From Hermatobates lingyangjiaoensis (taxonomy: Eukaryota > Arthropoda > Insecta > Hemiptera > Hermatobatidae): a DNA stretch of 64,000 bases. The position numbers were made by a program, and so were the translations under genes. The stretch covers positions 94,716-158,715 of the forward strand of contig JAPFBL010000593.1 of assembly GCA_026182355.1 (NCBI GenBank). The letters are read 5' to 3'. The first letter of the stretch is position 1, and each line of letters opens with the position of its first letter. Positions 41,165 through 50,269 of the stretch are shown here, piece after piece. A model generated the notes under the pieces. It had not been told where the DNA came from. It searched no databases and saw only the letters and a list, made by a program, of their open reading frames with translations.

Positions 41165-42400
41165 AGATTGTATCTGTTGAAAATGTGTATAAGATAAAGC
41201 AGTTATTGACATAATTTTTTTTTTGAAAAGTTGTTAAGTAAAAACTTTAACTTTATTCCTTAACTTTAAAAAGACTCTGTAAAAATACTCGTACAGTGGT
41301 GGTAGAAAAACAATTATTGTGGGAATCTTTAGTGGCATGTTTGGAACATTATTAAATTTTTGGAGTTATGAATAAAACTTCAAATTATTGGAATGAAAAT
41401 AACGATATGTCGAGGAAATAATAATTTTCTAATTGATTTGATTCTAGGAAACTTATGCAAAGATATTAAAATAAAGTACGGAATTCACTTTAAAGGTACA
41501 GTAGATGAAATAGCTTCAAGGATAAATAACGTTTGGAAGGCTAAAAGGAACTATTGCTGTTGATAAATATATAATGAAATGGGCAAGATTGAAATAAATT
41601 TGGTGTGATATGCGGAGGAAAGGTCAAAACTGTTGGGAGTCGAATCATTATTGGTTTTATGCAATCCTGTTTTATGATAATGCTCTAGAATGGGACATAT
41701 GAATACACCGTTAGGGGAATGTCTCATTTCCCGGATTATTCTCTGTTTTGTCAACTATATTCCAAACGTTTCCTATTTGAATCATTTTATTTCACGGCCA
41801 TTTAGTAACCTTTAAGTTTTAATTGAACCAATTGAGAAAAAAGCTTTAGCGGTTGAGTGAGATATGTTCTGTTCTAATTCCGTCATCAGATCATAAGCTT
41901 TTTTTTTTTCTTTCCTACTATTTTAAAGAAGGAAGTATAATTTAAACGTTCTAAAGAAGAGCAAAAAATGACCACTGAAGGTTAATGTAAAATTAAAGAA
42001 AAATTCATAAGTTGTTTTGATTTCAACTCAATAGGATATAACTGTAGATGAAATATGAATTTAAATCAGAAAAACAAACCACTCTTTGTTTTTCGTGACT
42101 TCTGAACAGCGCCGTCTTGATAGAAAAATAAACGAAATAAGGGAATAGTAGAAAGAAATCAATCCGCGGATCGTAAATAATAGGAGTTTTTAATTTATTA
42201 ATGGACAGCTTATGTGTTTCGAATCATGCTAACTGGAGATACTCTTTAAAGGAAACAAAAGGAATCCATTATAGTTTTCATTATATGATAATATTTTAGT
42301 GGTGGATAATTTATAATTTATAGAAAAGCAAATATAGATATATTTGATATCTTGGAAAACGTTAATATTGTGTTTATATATATAAACATATATATATAAA
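41165..42400. other. AT-rich spacer
   Basis: No coding sequence or repeat recognised. Confidence 0.4.
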
Positions 42401-42477
42401 TATATATAAACATATAATATAAATATATATAAAAATATATAAACATATATTTATATACGAAATATATATAACACTAT

Positions 42478-42660
42478 TTTTCTTTTTTATCGAGGTTGGA
42501 TTTAGCTTCAATAATACAACACCTTTAAGCCGACGTTTTTTAAATTCTGTATTAATGTAGCCCTGAAGATGTCTAAAAATATAGATGAAACGTCAGCATA
42601 AAGGTGTTGTATTATTGAATTAAAGCCCGACCAAACCTCGATAAAAAAGATAAATAGTGG
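42478..42660. repeat. H5 hairpin with one hammerhead in the centre
   Basis: TTTTTATCGAGGTTGG at left mirrors CCAAACCTCGATAAAAAA at right, and AATACAACACCTTTA mirrors TAAAGGTGTTGTATT. Confidence 0.8.
42563..42594 (+). ncRNA. Hammerhead ribozyme candidate, H5, GUC triplet
   Basis: CTGAAGA, stem II GTCTA/TAGAT with a 6-nt loop, GAAA, ACGT palindrome, C: canonical GUC triplet and intact core. Stem I near the site is short (GC/GC after one mismatch), but the hairpin arms extend it. Confidence 0.65.
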
Positions 42661-42719
42661 TTAAATATATGTGGTCGAGATAAGGAAAACATTCAACTAT
42701 ATATTATATATACCACAAT

Positions 42720-42882
42720 TAAAAGAAACGATCCAGCGGACTTTTTTAAGTCAAAAAAAGGTCGCCGCCCTGCCTTCCTGCCTTCCTGCGGGGCTCTTCG
42801 CTTTTCACACCTCCTGATGACGACGATGGTCGAAATATCGATGTGAGTTATGTCTGTGTCTTTCTGTGTGTTTCCTTCGTTT

Positions 42883-42885
<3 letters not shown>
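42720..42885 (+). repeat. H3 terminal repeat next to (TA)n
   Basis: AATTAAAAGAAACGATCCAG at left, then a TTCCTGCC repeat, then the H3 core region and TGTGTCTTTCTGTGTGTTTC. Confidence 0.75.
42814..42839 (+). ncRNA. Hammerhead candidate, H3
   Basis: CTGATGA, C, GAC/GTC stem II with loop GATG, GAAA, ATAT, C (AUC). Stem I GATGTG/CACnTC. Core intact. Confidence 0.6.
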
Positions 42886-42937
<52 letters not shown>

Positions 42938-42952
42938 ATATTTGTATATATA
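42886..42952. repeat. (TA)n microsatellite, Gypsy insertion target
   Basis: The Gypsy left LTR begins at 42953 directly after TATA; TATA resumes at 48105. Confidence 0.9.
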
Positions 42953-43141
42953 AGTTACGCGTGTCCGGGTAATGAATAGGTTTTTAGAAAAAGGAATTTA
43001 AATAAACTAGCTCGCACGTGATTGAAGACAAGAATGGAGTTTATTAGTCAGCTCCTTCTGTTTATAGGAGAGGCAATGTTGATACGGACTTCAACCCTCT
43101 AGTCTCTCGCGGGCCGGCGTCTCTCGCGGGCCGGCATTACT
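42953..43141 (-). repeat. Gypsy 3' LTR (189 bp)
   Basis: On the plus strand begins AGTTACGCGTGTCCGGGTAA and ends CCGGCATTACT; identical by eye to 47916-48104. The ends are AGT...ACT rather than TG...CA, as in several insect Gypsy lineages. Contains a tandem CTCTCGCGGGCCGG pair. Confidence 0.95.
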
Positions 43142-43153
43142 GCCCCCTCCCAG
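43142..43153 (-). other. Gypsy polypurine tract
   Basis: Minus strand reads CTGGGAGGGGGC directly before the 3' LTR; this is the second-strand primer site. Confidence 0.8.
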
Positions 43154-43398
43154 TCCTTATCAACAATGCTCTCCGTACAAGTGTCTGAGTTATATCATAA
43201 AATAACAAAACAAAACTTGACTCTAAACATAAGAAATGAATATAATGTTTTAACATTCAAAAATAAAATGACGTCCACACAAGTAACTGAATTAACATTG
43301 TTTATAGAAATTACAGAAATAACAAAAGATGAACTTCTATGATTATTTGTACAAAACAAAAATAAAAAAATTAACAAAGGTAAACACACATAACTACA
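43154..43398 (-). other. Gypsy 3' untranslated region
   Basis: AT-rich, no frame of note, so no envelope gene. Confidence 0.6.
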
Positions 43399-43580
43399 CT
43401 ATATCGTTCGCACCATTGGTGGGACTTTCCTTCTCACCCGTCGCAGTTCCTGAAAATGAACTATTTCTTGTTTCAGGGTGTCCGTTCCTATCCTCCATAT
43501 CTGTGCTCTGTACCGTGGTAACGTTGCGAGTACTTCGTATGGCCCTACGTATCTCGGTCCGATTTCCTTCGCTTCTGCCT
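43399..43580 (-). pseudogene. Out-of-frame Pol C-terminus (integrase GPY/F module)
   Basis: In the frame next to that of Pol, the minus strand encodes about 59 codons including KEIGPRYVGPYEVL, the conserved GPY/F chromatin/target-binding module of Gypsy integrases, ending at TAG 43399-43401. Pol instead leaves its frame near 43571-43585 and stops at 43545. A one-base insertion or deletion there (biological or a sequence error) explains it. With the break, integrase lacks this module. Confidence 0.8.
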
Positions 43581-46500
43581 ATTTAGTTTATATACGAAGT
43601 CCCCTTTTTGTATCAACCCTACTGTTTCTTCTGCTTTCCTTTGATTATATTGCTTGGTCCATCTTTCTTTTGCTGCTTTGACTCTATTATGTAACCTTTG
43701 TGGATCCGCTTCCTTTTTCCGCAATTCAAATGGTGTTGCCTCTGTGGTCGAGTGAATACTACTGTTGTATGCTAGGACCGCTCTGGCCATTGCCACATGA
43801 CCCTTTATGTTTTTTGCATCAGCCAATAACTGCAAGTGTTCCGTTAGAGTGTTATGTAGTCTCTCTATTGCTCCGTGGGACCTTGGATGACCCGGTGTAC
43901 ACCAATGGGGGTTTATATTGAATTCTTTTAACAGGGTTTTTATTTTAACGTTGTTGAACTCTCGCCCTCTGTCCATATAGATCGTTCTCGGGCAGTCAAA
44001 CGTGGCCAAATACGACAGCAATGCCTCTTCTGTACTTTCACTTGATTTACTTGTTAGTGGCCATGCTGAGGCTAACTTCGTTAGTCTATCTATTGTTGTT
44101 AAATATTTGTTTCCGTCGTATGTAAATATATCAATTTCTAGCTCCTCAAAGGGTCCCTCGGGCGTCTGACTTTGTAATAATGGAGGTACAAGTGGTACTC
44201 TTTCATACTTCCTCCTTTTGCATATTTCACAGTCCTTTATCACTTGGGCTATCCTCTTGCCCATTTGGAGCCAGTAATGCGACCTCTGTAGATGTTTAAG
44301 GGTCTCTGTGACACCACGATGGTTGGTTTTTCCCCTGTGATAATTTAGGATGACCTCTTTCTGCTGCTCTTCGTCTTCTACCGTTTCTACCTGGTTCTTA
44401 CAGATTATGAAATGAGCTCCTTGTCTCAGCTCTCTTTCCTGAATTAGTCGGAGTAGTCTATTTTCAAGTTCTTGTGATTCTATAAAGAAATGGTATACCT
44501 TTCCTGGCACTGTTAGTTGGTTTATGACTGTACTTAATTGTTCGTTGTTCGCTTTCGTTCCTCCTGTAATAATATTTATTTTTAAGTGGCCATATTTGTG
44601 CAATTGGGTGTTTATTATTTCTTCTGTGTCGTCTTTTATAATTATTTGATTTCTCTTGTTGTTTATTATATCCTGACTAATCTCAGCTTCCGGTCCATTT
44701 CGTTGTTCTTGGTCTTCATCTTCGTCTGGTGTCCCGTTGGCGAAGAACTCTCGCACGTCCCTGGAGGTACTTGGCTCTCTCGTACTACTTCTCGTAATGA
44801 CGTTGACGTTTCTGGACAAACAGTCGGCTACTTCATTATCAACGCCCTTTACGTGCTGGACCCTGAAGTTGTATGCAGCTATCCTTTCTTTCCACTTTGC
44901 TATCCGGGCTGACGTCTCCTTTAAATTCCCGATCCACATTAGGGGCCTATGATCTGTTCTAATAGTGAACTCAGCCGCAAAAAGGTAGGGTCGGAAATGT
45001 TCTACAGTCCACACTATGCCTAACATTTCCCTTTCTATTGTGCTATACCTTTTTTCTGCTGGTGATAATTTTCTGCTGGCGTAGGCTATTGGTCGCTCTC
45101 CCTGGATAGTTTCCTGCATCAAGACTCCCCCGATAGCTTCTTGACTGGCATCTGTCATTACAATGAATGGTTTGTTTAGGTCAGGAAATTGGAGCAACAG
45201 CGGGCCCCGCAACGCCTTCTTACACTGCTCCACTGCTTCTCTTAGATCTTCTGTTTGTATAAACTTCTTTCCTTTCTTTAAACTGTCCGTCAAGGGGTTC
45301 GTGATTGCTGCAAAGTCCTTTACGTACCTTCTGTAGAAACCTATCATACCTAGAAAAGCCCTGATGTCTTTGGGTCCCTTTGGATAGGGTAATCGATCTA
45401 TTGCTTCAACCTTCTTAGGGTCGGGTCTTACTCCTTCACCTGAGATAAGGTGCCCCATAAATCTAACCTCTTTTTGATATAAGCGGGTTTTATCCATCGC
45501 TACCTTTAAGCCAAAGTCCCTTATTCTTTTCAGCACCCTTGTAACATGTTCCTTATGCTCTTCTATTGACTTACTGAACACTATGATGTCATCCATGTAG
45601 ATTTGCGTAAAGTCTTCTCCCAGTCCTTCAAGCAGTTCATCCATGAGGCGTTGGAACGTGGAAGGCGCATTCTTTAGGCCAAAGGGCATCCTCAAAAATT
45701 CGAAGTGGCCTCTATCGAACGTAAAGGCCGTCTTCTCGACATCTCTCGGGTGCATCCTAATCTGGTGATACCCGGCCTTGAGGTCGAAGGTACTGAATAC
45801 AGTTGCTCCTGCCATATGGTCGAGTATGTCTTCTATCCTTGGCAGAGGGTATCTTTCAAGCTTAGTGTACTTATTTAACTCTCTAAAATCTACTACCAAC
45901 CGGTATTTAGGGGGTTTACCCTCCTCGACCTTTTTCGGGACCAGCCAAATAGGGCTCGAAAATTGCGACTTAGACCTCTGTATTATGCCCTGGTCCAGCA
46001 TTTCCTTTATTTGCTCCTGCATTATCTTTTTCAATTGGTGTGGGTACCTTCTAGGTTTCACGTAAACAACTGTACCTTCAGGGAGTTCTATTTGGTGTTT
46101 GACCCTACCTGTAGCTGATAACCTCTGTCCTTCACTATAGAATACTTTTTCAAATTCTTTCATTAATTCACTCACCTGATGTTCTCCTGGTATCACTTTT
46201 CCACAGTTTACCGTTATTCTCTTCCCTGGTTTAACTCTCCCTTCCACGAAGTATTTCCTTTTTCCTAGTTTAATGTCCCACTTCCCTCTTTTACACTCAG
46301 GTTTTGCATTGATTCTCTCCAAAAAGTCGCACCCTAGAATAACTCCATATTTCTGGGTCTCTAAGTGGGTCACATGCACTTTCATCTCCAAGGTCTCTCC
46401 TATTAATTCTCCCATCTCTACCTGTAATTCGCCTACCAGGCTCTTCCTTCCTGCCATGGTGACCAAGGTGCAGTTGCACGGTGTCAGCCCTGAATAATTG

Positions 46501-46652
46501 TCCATCCTTTTTGCCACTTCATTGTCCATAATTGTGCTATCTGACCCTGTATCTACCAAACACTTAGTCTTCCATTTGGGAAAAAAAAATATAGGGAGCT
46601 TACCTCTTATGCTATCCCTCTGTTGCTCGCCTATATACCTCTCGCCTAACCT
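43545..46652 (-). CDS. pol: Gypsy Pol polyprotein (protease-RT-RNase H-integrase)
   Basis: Open from the codon after the Gag TGA (46652) to a stop at 43545. Counting residues from 46559: protease DTG at 3-5; RT with FDLKAGYHQI near 260 and YMDD at 321-324 (catalytic aspartates); RNase H with D470, E511 and D537; integrase zinc site H741, H747, C777, C780; catalytic triad D810, D863 and E899, a D,D-35-E spacing. All catalytic residues are present. There is no ATG before the protease in this frame (the codon at 46559 is TTG), so translation must come through Gag. The C-terminal ~15 residues before 43545 are out of the family frame. Copying occurs in cytoplasmic Gag particles, integration in the nucleus. 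Confidence 0.95.
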   Translation of the reverse strand, partial: RLGERYIGEQQRDSIRGKLPIFFFPKWKTKCLVDTGSDSTIMDNEVAKRMDNYSGLTPCNCTLVTMAGRKSLVGELQVEMGELIGETLEMKVHVTHLETQKYGVILGCDFLERINAKPECKRGKWDIKLGKRKYFVEGRVKPGKRITVNCGKVIPGEHQVSELMKEFEKVFYSEGQRLSATGRVKHQIELPEGTVVYVKPRRYPHQLKKIMQEQIKEMLDQGIIQRSKSQFSSPIWLVPKKVEEGKPPKYRLVVDFRELNKYTKLERYPLPRIEDILDHMAGATVFSTFDLKAGYHQIRMHPRDVEKTAFTFDRGHFEFLRMPFGLKNAPSTFQRLMDELLEGLGEDFTQIYMDDIIVFSKSIEEHKEHVTRVLKRIRDFGLKVAMDKTRLYQKEVRFMGHLISGEGVRPDPKKVEAIDRLPYPKGPKDIRAFLGMIGFYRRYVKDFAAITNPLTDSLKKGKKFIQTEDLREAVEQCKKALRGPLLLQFPDLNKPFIVMTDASQEAIGGVLMQETIQGERPIAYASRKLSPAEKRYSTIEREMLGIVWTVEHFRPYLFAAEFTIRTDHRPLMWIGNLKETSARIAKWKERIAAYNFRVQHVKGVDNEVADCLSRNVNVITRSSTREPSTSRDVREFFANGTPDEDEDQEQRNGPEAEISQDIINNKRNQIIIKDDTEEIINTQLHKYGHLKINIITGGTKANNEQLSTVINQLTVPGKVYHFFIESQELENRLLRLIQERELRQGAHFIICKNQVETVEDEEQQKEVILNYHRGKTNHRGVTETLKHLQRSHYWLQMGKRIAQVIKDCEICKRRKYERVPLVPPLLQSQTPEGPFEELEIDIFTYDGNKYLTTIDRLTKLASAWPLTSKSSESTEEALLSYLATFDCPRTIYMDRGREFNNVKIKTLLKEFNINPHWCTPGHPRSHGAIERLHNTLTEHLQLLADAKNIKGHVAMARAVLAYNSSIHSTTEATPFELRKKEADPQRLHNRVKAAKERWTKQYNQRKAEETVGLIQKGDFVYKLNRQKRRKSDRDT

Positions 46653-46655
46653 TCA
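46653..46655 (-). other. In-frame TGA separating Gag and Pol
   Basis: Gag and Pol are in the same reading frame; this TGA (context GAT TGA AGG) is the only stop between them. In this layout Pol could be made only by stop readthrough, or the TGA is a mutation of a once fused Gag-Pol frame. Confidence 0.85.
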
Positions 46656-47846
46656 ATCCTTCTTCCTCTTCTCTCGAATAGCGATCCTCCCACCACGAGT
46701 CTCTTCCAGTGAAGGCCACTTCCCTCGCTCGTACCAGCGCTCGTGTCGTTCTATCGATGTCTCTTGCTCCGACCCTGTTGACTCTGATGAGCTCCCGTCC
46801 TCTGAAGAGCCTTCCCCTTTTTGTCTTCTCCTGCCCCACATCTTCTCCCGCCGGGTTGTGTTAACTTCCATGGGCTCATCTCTTGGTGTTGGTCTATACT
46901 GTTTCGTTCGTGGTCTCTCCTTGCGATATAAATACGGACACTCTCGCGCGAAGTGACCGAGTTCACCACACTCCCAACATCCTCTTCTTACTGGCTTCTC
47001 TCTTCGCGTGTAGCCTCCCACTGCCTCATAGCTGTTCCTCCTGGCTTGAGATCTTCTCTCTTCAAAACGTCCCCGTGGCTTCCTCTCCTGTGAATACCTC
47101 CCTTGTCCTCGATCCTCATAGGCTCTTGCTCTGAATTGCCTATCCTGAGGTACTCTCCTCCTGGTCACAACTGCCCATCCTCCTTCTGACTTCCCTCTGT
47201 ATATAACACCGTTATCTTCTCGGTCCATTTCTTCCTCCCGGATGGTATTAATTGTCTCCTCGAGACTAGTGGGCTTCATGATACGGAGGGCCATTCTCAC
47301 TCGTTCTGGAGCTGCCTTGAGGAGAATTTCACTGGCTATCTCTTCATATATCGTCGTTCTCCATTTCGCTTCTTGACTGTCTGTGCACTTTTCATTTATC
47401 TTCATAGTTAATTTCCTTGTCGCATCCCCCAATCTGCGCCCGAACTCAGCGCAGGTCTCACCATTCTCCTTCCGCATTTCAAAAATTTTTAGCGCACTTC
47501 TAGCTACAGGCTTTGCGGCTCCAGCATATCTGTCCTTAAGGGCTGCTCGCACCGCACTCCACTCCGCACAAAACGTAAGTCCTAACTCCAGCATCACCGT
47601 AAGGCTGACCCTGGCGAGGAAGTAGGTCTTGATGTTCTTGTCTGTAGCTGGGTCTAGTTGAGTTGTGACTAACTGCTCGTTGATGGAGTCCATTCTCTCT
47701 ATGAACAAGTCCAACTCTCGAGCATCACCCTCGAACCTCTTTATCGAATCTAATAGGTTCATCAGGTACCCTGCTTTTGCTACTCTCGCTTGTTCTATTT
47801 TCACTGCGAGCCTAACATCGGCTCCTGTTGTCTGTTTACTCGTCAT
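46653..47846 (-). CDS. gag: Gypsy Gag (capsid-nucleocapsid)
   Basis: 397 codons from the first ATG at 47846; a longer reading from 47867 would start at GTG. An in-frame TAG lies upstream. The N-terminal two thirds is a helical capsid-like region (for example FLARVSLTVMLELG, RMALRIMKPTSLEETINTI). It is followed by an Arg-rich stretch and one CCHC zinc knuckle CWECGELGHFAREC at residues 290-303 (C-x2-C-x4-H-x4-C), which binds RNA. The tail is Ser/Glu-rich then basic (REKRKKD). It packs element RNA into particles. The leader from the LTR is 69 nt. The frame is uninterrupted. Confidence 0.92.
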   Translation of the reverse strand: MTSKQTTGADVRLAVKIEQARVAKAGYLMNLLDSIKRFEGDARELDLFIERMDSINEQLVTTQLDPATDKNIKTYFLARVSLTVMLELGLTFCAEWSAVRAALKDRYAGAAKPVARSALKIFEMRKENGETCAEFGRRLGDATRKLTMKINEKCTDSQEAKWRTTIYEEIASEILLKAAPERVRMALRIMKPTSLEETINTIREEEMDREDNGVIYRGKSEGGWAVVTRRRVPQDRQFRARAYEDRGQGRYSQERKPRGRFEERRSQARRNSYEAVGGYTRREKPVRRGCWECGELGHFARECPYLYRKERPRTKQYRPTPRDEPMEVNTTRREKMWGRRRQKGEGSSEDGSSSESTGSEQETSIERHERWYERGKWPSLEETRGGRIAIREKRKKD

Positions 47847-47897
47847 GTTGGTTTCTACACTGGACACAACACTACACTATTAAACAGTTGGCGAATG

Positions 47898-47915
47898 ATC
47901 CCGGGTTTCGGCACC
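47898..47915 (-). other. Gypsy primer binding site, tRNA-Phe
   Basis: The minus strand right after the 5' LTR reads GGTGCCGAAACCCGGGAT. Its complement ends TCCCGGGTTTCGGCACC, the 3' end of eukaryotic tRNA-Phe(GAA), whose acceptor begins GCCGAAA. 18 of 18 bases match from memory of that tRNA. Confidence 0.85.
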
Positions 47916-48104
47916 AGTTACGCGTGTCCGGGTAATGAATAGGTTTTTAGAAAAAGGAATTTAAATAAACTAGCTCGCACGTGATTGAAGACAAGAATGG
48001 AGTTTATTAGTCAGCTCCTTCTGTTTATAGGAGAGGCAATGTTGATACGGACTTCAACCCTCTAGTCTCTCGCGGGCCGGCGTCTCTCGCGGGCCGGCAT
48101 TACT
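47916..48104 (-). repeat. Gypsy 5' LTR (189 bp)
   Basis: Same sequence as 42953-43141. It should hold the promoter; the short CGCGGGCCGG pair lies near its sense-strand start. Confidence 0.95.
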
Positions 48105-48109
48105 TATAT

Positions 48110-48290
48110 ATACAAAACTAAAGTTTATCGGGACTCGGTCAGTTCTTCAGGTTCAAATTAAACTCTCATTGCCAACGTTTCGGTTTTTATTTGAAACATT
48201 TTTCATAGGAAGAGAAGAACTTCTGCTTATGAAAAAGGTTTTAAATAAAAACTGAAACGTTGGCAATGAGAGTTTCATTTGAACTTGAAG
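48110..48290. repeat. H7 inverted repeat, core damaged
   Basis: ACTAAAGTTTATCGGGACTC, then CTCATTGCCAACGTTTCGGT at left, mirrored by ACTGAAACGTTGGCAATGAG at right. Stem II is AT-rich; GAAACGTT is kept in both arms, but CTGATGA reads CTATGA (left) and CTTATGA (right). The Gypsy element inserted at the TA tract on its left edge. Confidence 0.8.
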
Positions 48291-48429
48291 AAATGTGCAA
48301 CCTCTATACCCATTGGCGGAATAACAAAGGCTTCGCTAGGCAGCGAGTAACTGGGACCGAACGTATGGACCTGCAAACTCTACTCTCCTATTGGTCACCA
48401 TTTTAACGAATCATATATATATATATAAC

Positions 48430-48550
48430 TATGTGACAACTATCGTCTTCAACGCCATAACACTTCCCTTCCTGATGACGACCGTTAAAAGGGTTGAAAT
48501 GTTGAAAGTGAGTCCTAGTGTCTAGTTTTCATTTGTGTTTCGTTTGTTTT
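48430..48550 (+). repeat. H11 terminal repeat after (TA)n
   Basis: One core; related to 53190-53305 (CTCAACTTTCTTTCCTGAGA), which is decayed. Confidence 0.6.
48472..48503 (+). ncRNA. Hammerhead candidate, H11
   Basis: CTGATGA, C, GACC/GGTT stem II, GAAA, then ATGTT (short, with a G-U pair). Core intact. Confidence 0.5.
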
Positions 48551-48554
48551 CAAT

Positions 48555-49880
48555 GCTAATTTATTTATCTTAGATTCTCGACTACTATAGTTATAGAAAT
48601 TAAAAAATGTTTTCTTCAGGATTGAAATGAAAAATGTTTACAATATTTCCGAGGTTTCAAATTTATTTGATAGCTTTAGGGCTGAAAACAATACAAATGA
48701 TTAACGAAGGAATGTTCTGGAGGCATCAAAACAAAAACAATAACAAAAACAAACATTTTTAGGAGTAAGAATTAATGTTTACCTTTCTCTAGTTGCCGTG
48801 TATTAAAAAAAAGTAAATTTACTATTAATGAAACCAAAGCTAAATTCAGAGAAAATATTTTCATCTTTTTGGCAATAGTTTAAACTACTTAACTCCATAT
48901 CGGAAGAATATAATCTTAAAATTACAGTTTCAAGAAATGATCCTATTGTTTAAGTAGATTGGCATACATCATACTCACATGGGCTACATTCGTTCTCTTG
49001 TTGCAAACATGTTTTTCTTTTACAATATACATAATTACTTTAATTTTCCTTTTGTTAGGATGTAGTTCTTGTTTTAAAATGTTTATGTGAACGATTGTCA
49101 AATTTGACTTTGAAAAAATTTGGATAATTGAGCCAAACTACAAAACTTTGCAATTTTTATGTCATTTACGAGTTTAATTTTTATACATTGGTAATTTGTC
49201 CTATATATGATTTTCCATGATCAGTATACTTAATGAAACAAATTTCATTACTTTTGTTGCCATATGGTATCGGTTCTTTTAAATTTTAAAGAAATGACAC
49301 TCTTGAGCGTATTTCTATTATTATGAAAATTTATTTTTCTGTTTAGTTTAAATATGAACTGAATGAATACAAACTGTTCAGTTCAAATATAAATATAGAA
49401 ATGCTTTAATTTTATAAAAGTAGTATGAGTGTTGTGCAAGCCCTTTTTCAAAAAGAGCTTGATTTTGTTATGGCATTATACATTCAACTTGACACGAATG
49501 CTGCACGATACTTGATACTTAAGCCGCACGAATGCCCAACTCTTAGCGAACTGACAGCTTTCTTAAGATATCGTCTGTATCATTATATTATTGACTGATA
49601 ACAGTTTGGCATTATTTGATATTGCAGCAAGGTATATCTCAAATGAACAGAAAGATTCCTATTGAGTACTGCCATTTATGTTATTTATTTGGCTGGACGC
49701 AACAACATATTTTTTTTATTATTTATGTCGTACAAACAGATTATGGTTTATAAAATATATTTTTCGTGAATTTAAGCTTATTTATTTATATTGCAATACT
49801 ATGAAGTTATTACTTGTGCAATCTATTATAGAGTGTTATTTACTCATATTGGGGGATTTCAAGAATTACGTCTACATTCA
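48555..49880. other. AT-rich spacer
   Basis: No gene recognised; open frames here are short. Confidence 0.4.
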
Positions 49881-49907
49881 GAAAAAAAGTTTAATATGAA
49901 ACTAACA

Positions 49908-49939
49908 ATACGTTTCGAACACTTAATGTTCTTCTTCAG
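49908..49939 (-). ncRNA. Hammerhead candidate, H12
   Basis: CTGAAGA, A, stem II GAACAT/GTGTTC (one G-U), GAAA, ACGT, A (GUA triplet). Core intact. Confidence 0.55.
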
Positions 49940-50035
49940 GTTAACTTCTAAAAAATATGCATATCTGTGAGTTTTAATAACATCAGAGTAAATTATTTGA
50001 ATTCATGCATTTCCTCATTACCACAGAGGTTAGTA

Positions 50036-50264
50036 TTATTAATATTAAACATATAATATACCGTCTTACCTCGTACACTGCTGTTGTAGCTCTCAGACCG
50101 GTTTCGGGTGTTACCCATCTTCAACAAGAATTGATCTAGGAATCCTCAGGATTCAGGATTCCTACATCAGTTCTTGTTGAAGATGGCTGACACCCGAAAC
50201 CGGTCTGAGAGCTACAACAGCAGTGTACGAGGTAAGACGGTATATTATATGTTTAATATTAATA
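50036..50264. repeat. H13 hairpin (arms ~100 bp), both cores with C3 changed
   Basis: TTAATATTAAACATATAATA at left is mirrored at right. Each arm has TTGAAGA, stem II GGGT/ACCC (left), GAAA, ACCGGT palindrome and C (GUC triplet). Everything but C3 fits a hammerhead. Confidence 0.85.
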
Positions 50265-50269
50265 AAATT

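Larger units (their letters stand above)
42953..48104 (-). mobile_element. Full-length Ty3/Gypsy LTR retrotransposon (5152 bp)
   Basis: Order on the minus strand: 5' LTR (47916-48104), tRNA-Phe primer site, Gag, Pol (protease, RT, RNase H, integrase), polypurine tract, 3' LTR (42953-43141). The flanking duplication is TATA within a TA tract. No envelope-like frame exists between the end of Pol and the 3' LTR, so it is a plain retrotransposon. Identical LTRs point to very recent insertion. Two breaks: a TGA between Gag and Pol, and a frame change near the Pol C-terminus. Confidence 0.95.

Noticed and set aside
43329..47883. Many plus-strand frames opposite the Gypsy element (e.g. 46498-46956, 47383-47883)
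   Set aside because: They are antisense to Gag and Pol codons and have no domain of their own.
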